Below are positions 51,601 to 59,660 of a stretch of DNA of 64,000 nucleotides, one piece after another. The notes beneath the pieces are model-generated. The model was not told the DNA's origin, ran no database searches, and was given only the letters and a program-made list of their open reading frames with translations. The stretch's first letter is position 1. Every line of letters begins with the position of its first letter. The translations under genes and the position numbers were made by a program. Source of the stretch: Diphasiastrum complanatum (taxonomy: Eukaryota; Streptophyta; Lycopodiopsida; Lycopodiales; Lycopodiaceae). The stretch lies in the NCBI GenBank assembly GCA_029204225.1, contig CM055100.1, forward strand, positions 9,128,713 through 9,192,712, given 5' to 3'.

Positions 51601-54600
51601 AGTAAATAGAATTGATGGGCTATTGATCACACTTGATCAAACTACAATAGAATGAATTTTTGAAATCAATCAAACTTGAAACACACTCTTGAAAAGGTCA
51701 GATCCTTTATCACAAGAGATACTATCCAACTTTTATGATTTCATGAAAATCCATACTATTGAAGAAAATCACAAGCTACTTGCAAAAGCTAGAACTTGAT
51801 ATCAATTCTAATAGAATGTTACTTCCGCTACCATGTGTTATTTTTGTCTCCAAATTCAAGTAAGTAGAAAAAAAAATGGCCTACTACAAATGATTTGACC
51901 TAAAATGAGATTTGGATCACAAAGATCCACTTTCTACACTTGAAAATGCTTGATTTGATATAGAAACCACTACAACTCCACATAGAATTGATGGCGCCCT
52001 CAAGTACTCCACTAGATTAAGCAAAACCTTCAAATTTAGGCTGCAACAAGCTCTGATACTATGTGAAAAAATTAGATCCAAAACATGCTTAATGGATCAC
52101 TTGGATCTAGAGGTAAATTTGGTTGCACATCTAGTTTCATCAACAATGTAGAAAATCATGCATTTAACATGCTAGAACATGGAAATATATGAAAAACTCA
52201 TTACAATCACTACGATCCAATATAGTACTGTCCCTTTCCGTACAACAGCAGTAGTACGTCAGCCTTCACATGTGTGAACTCAAGAACAAGAAGAAAATTA
52301 GCATTCTACACATTAGAAATTAAGATATCAAGAGGAGAAGAGCTAGAAGAAGACAATAGCATGAATGTTCTCCAAATGAAGAGAGAACTCTTGATTACAT
52401 TCTCCTTGTTGGTATAACTATTTATAGCAGCAAATGTGTCAATTGGCCACTTGCCAAAAATTGCCCTAAAATAGTAGTTTCTAATTACTTCACCAACAAC
52501 TTAAATTTTCATGACTAGATGCAATGTATCTCATCTAACCAATAGAAATGACTCGAAATCCAACCTTATCTTGTCTACTGGCAAAAAATAGTAAGAACAC
52601 TATTTTTAGGCCTTATTGACACAAAAGAATCTATCTCTAAGTTGAAAATTCACTTTGGCCTCTAAATTGCCAAATTAGATCAACTTAACTAGTTAACATT
52701 TTTCACATTTATCATGAGGACATGAAACACGGCTCCAATTTCACTAATGCCATCAAAAGTTGCAAGTGATTACTCAAATCATCCTCATCAAAGGTAAAAG
52801 ATTAGTTCGGATTTGAGGAATAGGGTTACATAGCATTTGCTTTAGATCTAAACCTAGCACCAAAGCCTTATTGATGAATTCTTATTCACTTGGTGGTTGG
52901 ATCATGGTGACTCATGTGGTTGGTGGCAAATTTTACCAAAAACTCTTATAATCTAGCAGCTCGACTTGGAGCTCAATAAGACCACCAAAAAATATAATCG
53001 AATGTGATTCCATTGACTTGTAATCACCTAACTACGTACAAGATTGTGTAACACTTGGTCATCCAAAGTGGTGCCACGTGGCAAGAAAATTGTAGCTAGA
53101 TTTTACAATTTTAACACAACGGGCAGGATGAGTAGTAGTAGAAGCGGTCTTCAAGGCAGTGGGAATAGCCATGGGAAATGGAGAAGCAATAGGAGGAAAA
53201 ATTGGAGGAATAGGTAGAGGAAGGCGAAGGGAGATGGATGTCATCAAGGCTCATAGTGAAATCGCCTTAAGACGTTCAGTATTTTTTGAAGTATATCCAT
53301 TTCCCACAATTAGCTTCAGTAGCAATTTGAGTTTCAGGAATTTAGTTTGGATGTGGACCATTTCTACTCTAGAATGAGAGGGTATTGACATCAGTTTGCT
53401 GCATGTTGCTAAACTTTAGCAAATTAAACATTTCTCTTTAATGTCTTACATGAGTTGGATGCGTGACTTGTAAATCCTAACAATCTATTGATCCTTTATC
53501 CGTCCCACAAGTTTCTTGAACTAGTTTTAAAATAGTAAAATCCTGCATGAAGGTTCAAGGTTCATAGTTTCTCACATAATCCATCTTGAGACTAGTGGCT
53601 GTCCGAATCAAGTTCCTCAGCTTGATTCCAATGAGTCACTGAAAGAAAGGTAAATTAGTGGTCTTGACAGATCTTTAGAAACTGAAGGTAATTGGCCACT
53701 AGCCATTGATGGGATACAAGCGGCTTTGCATACTGAACCTAGGTCACATTTAGATGGAGGATTGACCATGATTAACTACAAGGAAGCTGACCCTAGGAAA
53801 GGAAAAACTGAACACAAGAGAAACAAACTGGAGAACCAATACTGGACTGTGGTCTGCTGGCAGACAATATTTGTTTGCTACTGGGCATGCAAGGTGAGTT
53901 GCATTGCTGAAAGTATCCCAGGCCATCGTTTCTTGGGCTCAATGAAATGACGCCATCATTTTTTTGGATTTTATGATGGTTCAGAATTGTCATAAATATC
54001 AATCATCCGGTGCTTAAAATGAGATGTAAAACTGTCATTCTCCAATGTTATTATGGTGGTTTTTGGCCGTCATTTTAACCCCCTTATTTTGTTCTGTGCC
54101 AAATCAAGCTCATAAGGGTGTGCAACTAGTCTCACAGTATCTTTTATCACTGACTTTACTTTCATGATTTTTTTCTAATCTTTCAAGCTCTTAGCTTATC
54201 CCATGTAGGTTTTCTACATTTTGCAGTTCTTTAATGATGCCTGGACCATGCTACTGTTGGGTTGATTTGTTAAAACAATGATTTGGATGCTTTGTTCACA
54301 ATGAATTGACAGAGTTGCTCCTAAGTTCTATAATGTTGTTTCCCTGAACTTTTCTTTTATTGGGTGCCTTAACTGCGTTAAAAATTTAAAATCCAGCAAT
54401 GTCTTGGGGAAAATGATCTTTTTTCAGACAGGTCCATATCTGACCAATTTCCTTGCCCTTGGTGACTTTTTATCTTTGTCTCTTTCACCTTGCCTTTCTA
54501 AACACGTGTGTGTGTGTGTGTGTGTGTGTGTACGCGCGAGCGCGATACATTTTGTAGTTACATAATAATAAATTCCTATAAGTATATACATATGTCTACC

Positions 54601-55048
54601 TATTTACTAAAGATGTACAATCAGACAAGTTCCTTTCTCCTAGTGGTCTCCTTCAACAAGCTCGTGAATTAGATTTGAAGACTACAAACACCCAGTCCAT
54701 TGAAATTTCAGACAGATAGTTTCATTTGCTTACAGATTCCAGTTACATCATAACCCATCTTCCGAGTATGTAGCAGGCTGTATCTTAGAATTCAAGAAGT
54801 TAATCATGAAACTTGTAATATCAAATGACAAGGTCCCAGTTGTACTCATCTTGATTCCAGTATTGTCATCTTCGAATGATTTTGGCCCATGTACAAAATG
54901 GATCAGTTGGATTTATTTTGGTTTGAGATACTATCTCAACAACTGTTAACCTGACATGTATTGTTCCCAGAGGAAAATCTCATGGGAAATTGAAAGTTGA
55001 CTCAGTGATTTCTGACAGTCCTTACAAGAAAAGAAGATCACTGTCTAG

Positions 55049-55101
<53 letters not shown>

Positions 55102-58100
55102 CGCTCGCTCTCTCGCTCTCTCTCTCTCGTGGAGATGGCACCTAATCTGTAGCGGGTGTTCCTCCTTCAGCTTTCTATGGCCAAAAAAGGGAAGGGGAGC
55201 CCACGCTCCCCCCCCCGCCCCCCCCATGCACATCTGCCCGTGTCCACGCTCTCTCAACGTTGGCATCTCCTTCTCCTGTCTCGCTCACCACATCTTCATC
55301 GCTGGACCCTCCCTCGACATCGCTCACCACCTCATCGCTGGTCCAGCATCCCTCCACATTGTTGGTCCAGATCCCTCCCTCCACATTACTGGTCCAGCTC
55401 TCCACATCGCTGAATGTAGATTCACCCACCAGCGACCCCCTGTCCATCAGCGACCCCCTGTCCACCAGCGACCCCCCGTCCATCGGCGCTACTGACAAGC
55501 TGTCCATCAGCGCTACTGACAACTTGCTCTCCATCAACGCTCCAGAATCTATCATCGCTGCCACTTCCCTCACATCGGTTGCTTCGAGCCAGAGTGATGG
55601 TACTGCTGATACAGATGGAGTCGTACATAGGGTGAAGATTGAGTCAGCGTTGCCTACCAATCTAGTCCACACTCCCTGCCCTCCACCTGCTCACCCATCT
55701 TTCGTGATACCTGAGATTTATACACCTGCCAAGTCATTTGAACAGTACATTCTTTCCTACATCGAGCAGATCAAACACGAATCCACCTCTCTACGAAAGG
55801 AAACGAGACAACTTCAAGGGATCATTCAATCTATGTCCGCTGAGCGGGAAACCATGTTAACTAGGATTACTTCTTTGGAGACAGCAATAAGTAATCAAGG
55901 AGAACCTACCAAGATTCAGGAATTGGAGGAGAAGAGAGAGCAACATAAAGCTGAGACGAAAACGTGGGCCTCTCTTTTCAAGGAAGATGCTAAGGAAGGT
56001 ACACCCTCCTTCAACCGAGTCATTTCAGCCACCATATCCGAAGAGCAAATGCGCGAGTACAAAACCCTGAATATAAGGGTCCGCGGAGTTGAAGACACCA
56101 ATGACCCAAAGACTGAAGCAACCAGCTTTCTTTCAAGCACACTCTCCCACCACTCCGAAGGGTTGGATAGACCCTTCTACACTCATTGTTCGCTTCACGA
56201 ATTTGGAAGAGAGACGGGCAACCCTCAAACTGCGGGCTAAGCTTAGAGGTACACTTATATTTATGGATGATGATCTCACTCCCATGCAGGTTGCGGATCG
56301 AAAAAAGGCATTCAGTGAGGCAAAAGCATTGGGGAAGAGGGTGATTTATCGGGATGGCAAAGCTCGATACATTGATCCTCCGAATCCTGACAAATAGGGA
56401 GCATGGCCCTCCGGACTAGGTAGCGGTTCGGGGGCTCTTTCTAGAGCATTGCGGTTGAGATTATGGAACTGCAATGGCATTCATTCTTCAGCTACCGCCG
56501 GAGATTTTAGAGATTTTTGCATTGAGGGTGATATCTTACTACTTACCGAGACACATGAGAGTCCTGAGAGAGGTCTGCCGGCTGTTGCGGGCTTTTGTTG
56601 GTTCTCTACACATCGGAGGGCGACAAGAGCATTGACAGATCGGGGTTCTGGTGGGGTGGCCTGCTTAGTCCGCGACATTCGGCCCTGGGTCGAGTTGGTG
56701 CATACTGATGAGCGAGCTCGCTATATTTGGATTCGGGTGGACCAGACTCTGACGGGACTGAACCGAGACCTTTTTCTAGCCGTTTGGTATTTTCCACCAG
56801 ACACATCAGTTTTCACATCAGATGAGGAGTCACCTTACTTGGATATCTCTTCAGACATTATCAGATACGAGGAGCGGGGTTATATTCTCCTAGCTGGCGA
56901 CTTTAATGCCAGGACTGGATCCAGGCAGACAGAGTTTCATAGAGCAGAGGATGATCCACAGCGGATACATGCTTTAGACTGGGATGATCTTGGCCTACGG
57001 CGACGATCAGCAGATGCAGAGGGTCCAGTTACCGCATATGGAGAGCTGATGCTTCAGTTGGGCGAGGCTCATGGGTTGGCCATTTATAATGGCTTACTGC
57101 AATGGCCTGATTCAGTTGACTTTACATGTTTTCCACATAGCGAAGGGAGTAGTGTTGTTGACTATTTCATGGGATTGCCGTCTCTCCTCCCCTACATTTC
57201 ATCTTTCTTGATTCACCGTACCCTGTCTGACCACTCATACCTCTCTCTCTCTATTGGCTTTCTTCACACCCCCTGTGCTAGTACATTCACCCCTAGTGAA
57301 AAGACCGTCTACCACTATAACCCTCAAAAAACCCCTATGTACAGGGAAACCTTATCTGATCTCCTGACTCATTTTCCCTATGCAGCTACTTTGGCGGACC
57401 AATCTCTTTTTCTTGTCCGGACCCTGCATACCTCTGCATCCCTTGCTTTTCCATCCCCACTGCCCAAGCACTTAAGACATAGACCGCATAACCCCTGGTA
57501 TGACCACGAATGTAACCAACTTCATCTGAACTTGATTTACGCACGCTGCCACCTTCCTCATCTTGCAAAGGACTTATCTCGTGTATATCGTAGAACCACC
57601 CGCAGAAAGAAAATTGCATATGAAATTTGCCAGGGGAAGAAGATGATGGACCTTCTCTTTAGCTCCTCGTCGCGTTCTTTCTGGCAAAAATTCCTCTCAC
57701 GAGCACCTCCACCCCGGATCACAGATCTTAGCACATGGGTGATCTATGCCACATGGTTGTACACTGTACCTGATACTCCTCCACTTCCCACACACCCATA
57801 CACATGTACCTCTAATATATTCTCTCCGGACATAGTAGAAGAGGCCATCGACCGGTTAAACCTACATAAGGCCAAAGACATTGATGAGCTAGAGGCTGAA
57901 CTCTTGAAGCAGGCCGCTGACATCCTCTCACCCTTTCTCTCTTTCCTATTTAACCGCGCTATTACATCTGGTTTCCCCTCCCCTTGGTCCACAAACCTTA
58001 TTTATCCTATCCATAAAGGCGGTGATCCCATGAAAGCCGACAACTATCGGACCATCATGATCAGCCACCTCTTTGCCAAGGTCTATGGTTCTATTCTTCA

Positions 58101-59339
58101 GTCAGAGATCAGTACAAAGATGGATACTAGAGCACTGCATGCAATTGGCCAAGCTGGTTTCAGACCAGGATATACTACATCCGATCATGTTTTCACCTTG
58201 AGAGCCATCATTGAGGAGGCTAAGGCCAGGAGAGAGCATGTTTACTGCTGCTTTGTGGATTTTTGCAAAGCCTTTGACTCGGTGCCTAGGCATTTACTGA
58301 TAAGGAGGCTTTGGGATCGTGGCTTCCAAGAGGATATCATACAGGCAGTTGTGGCATTGTACAGACGAGTTATTGGCCGGATCCAAGTATCAGGAGTTCT
58401 ATCACCAGAGATAGAGAGCACTATTGGGGTTAAGCAGGGATGTCCTCTCTCACCTACACTCTTTGGTTTATATATAGATGAGCTTGAGCAGGTTATACGG
58501 GCAGAGGGAGGTGAGGGTTGCACATTGGATGACCTCATTATCGCTATCTTATTATATGCTGATGATGTGGTTTTGCTTTCGAAGACGAGGGAAGGCCCGC
58601 AACGGCATCCGGATGCGCTTCACTCCTTTTGTATTCAATGGGGATTGTCAGTGAATGTTGCTAAAATCAAAGTTATGGTGTTTAACACCTTTAGATCCTT
58701 CATGATGCGACAGGAGCTTCTGTGGGAGGAACATCCACTTGAGGTAGTCGACTCTTACACATACCTAGGCGTGGTATTCTCTAGTCCCACCTTCAGCATG
58801 CGACAGGCGGCATTTTCCCGGTTACGGAAGGGCTATGCATCATTGGTAGATTTGGAGAGATTATGTTTCTAGTAAGTGTTGACACCTCCCCCTTTATACA
58901 GCTGAGCATACAGGAGTGTTTATCACGTCGGAGGCAGAGGCAAGAGAGTACTGATTCTGATGGAGAGGCTGAGATCCCGGACGCCTCCATGCATAGACGG
59001 CAGAGACAATGTCGGCGACTAGAGGGACAGACTGCCCACAGGCCACGATCTACAACTTCACGGCAGCAGAGACGCCACCGACCATCCACTCAGAGACGGA
59101 GAGACACAGTTCGGTCAGCGATAGTGTCTCAACATACTTTACATCACTATTTCATAGGCAGAGAGACATTTATATGATGATAAGGCTCTCCTTGTCTATC
59201 ATCATTATTTCCTGTTTACCTGTAGTCTTGTTTCTTTGTTCTTTTAGGTGGTAGAGCTTTCATACTCCCACCGTGCATACTTGACATGTACCTTTTTCAG
59301 TCCTATGTACCTTAGGGTATTTCATGGACACTAATAAAG

Positions 59340-59416
<77 letters not shown>

Positions 59417-59571
59417 CTCGCTCGCTCGTTCGTGCACTCATGACTGAATCAGGTTTTCAACCGCAAGTTCAGTACTGTCTCAAGATGATCATTAATCAAC
59501 ATCAATTTTGCATAAGGGTTTAGTTGATTTCTACTGTTAAGCATTCATGCAAAGCAAGAATGTACACAGGG

Positions 59572-59660
<89 letters not shown>

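Larger units (their letters stand above)
55130..59372 (+). mobile_element. LINE 1, nearly full length, sense orientation
   Basis: Two ORFs (ORF1 55260-56397 with a frameshift, ORF2 56449-58872), a 3' UTR ending CTAATAAAGAT and a (CTTT)n tail make a complete L1-type layout. The flanks share CT runs with GCTCGCTCGCTCG, consistent with a long target duplication. The 3' UTR matches LINE 2 (ACTTGACATGTAC..TAATAAAG..CTTTCTTTC). Confidence 0.9.
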
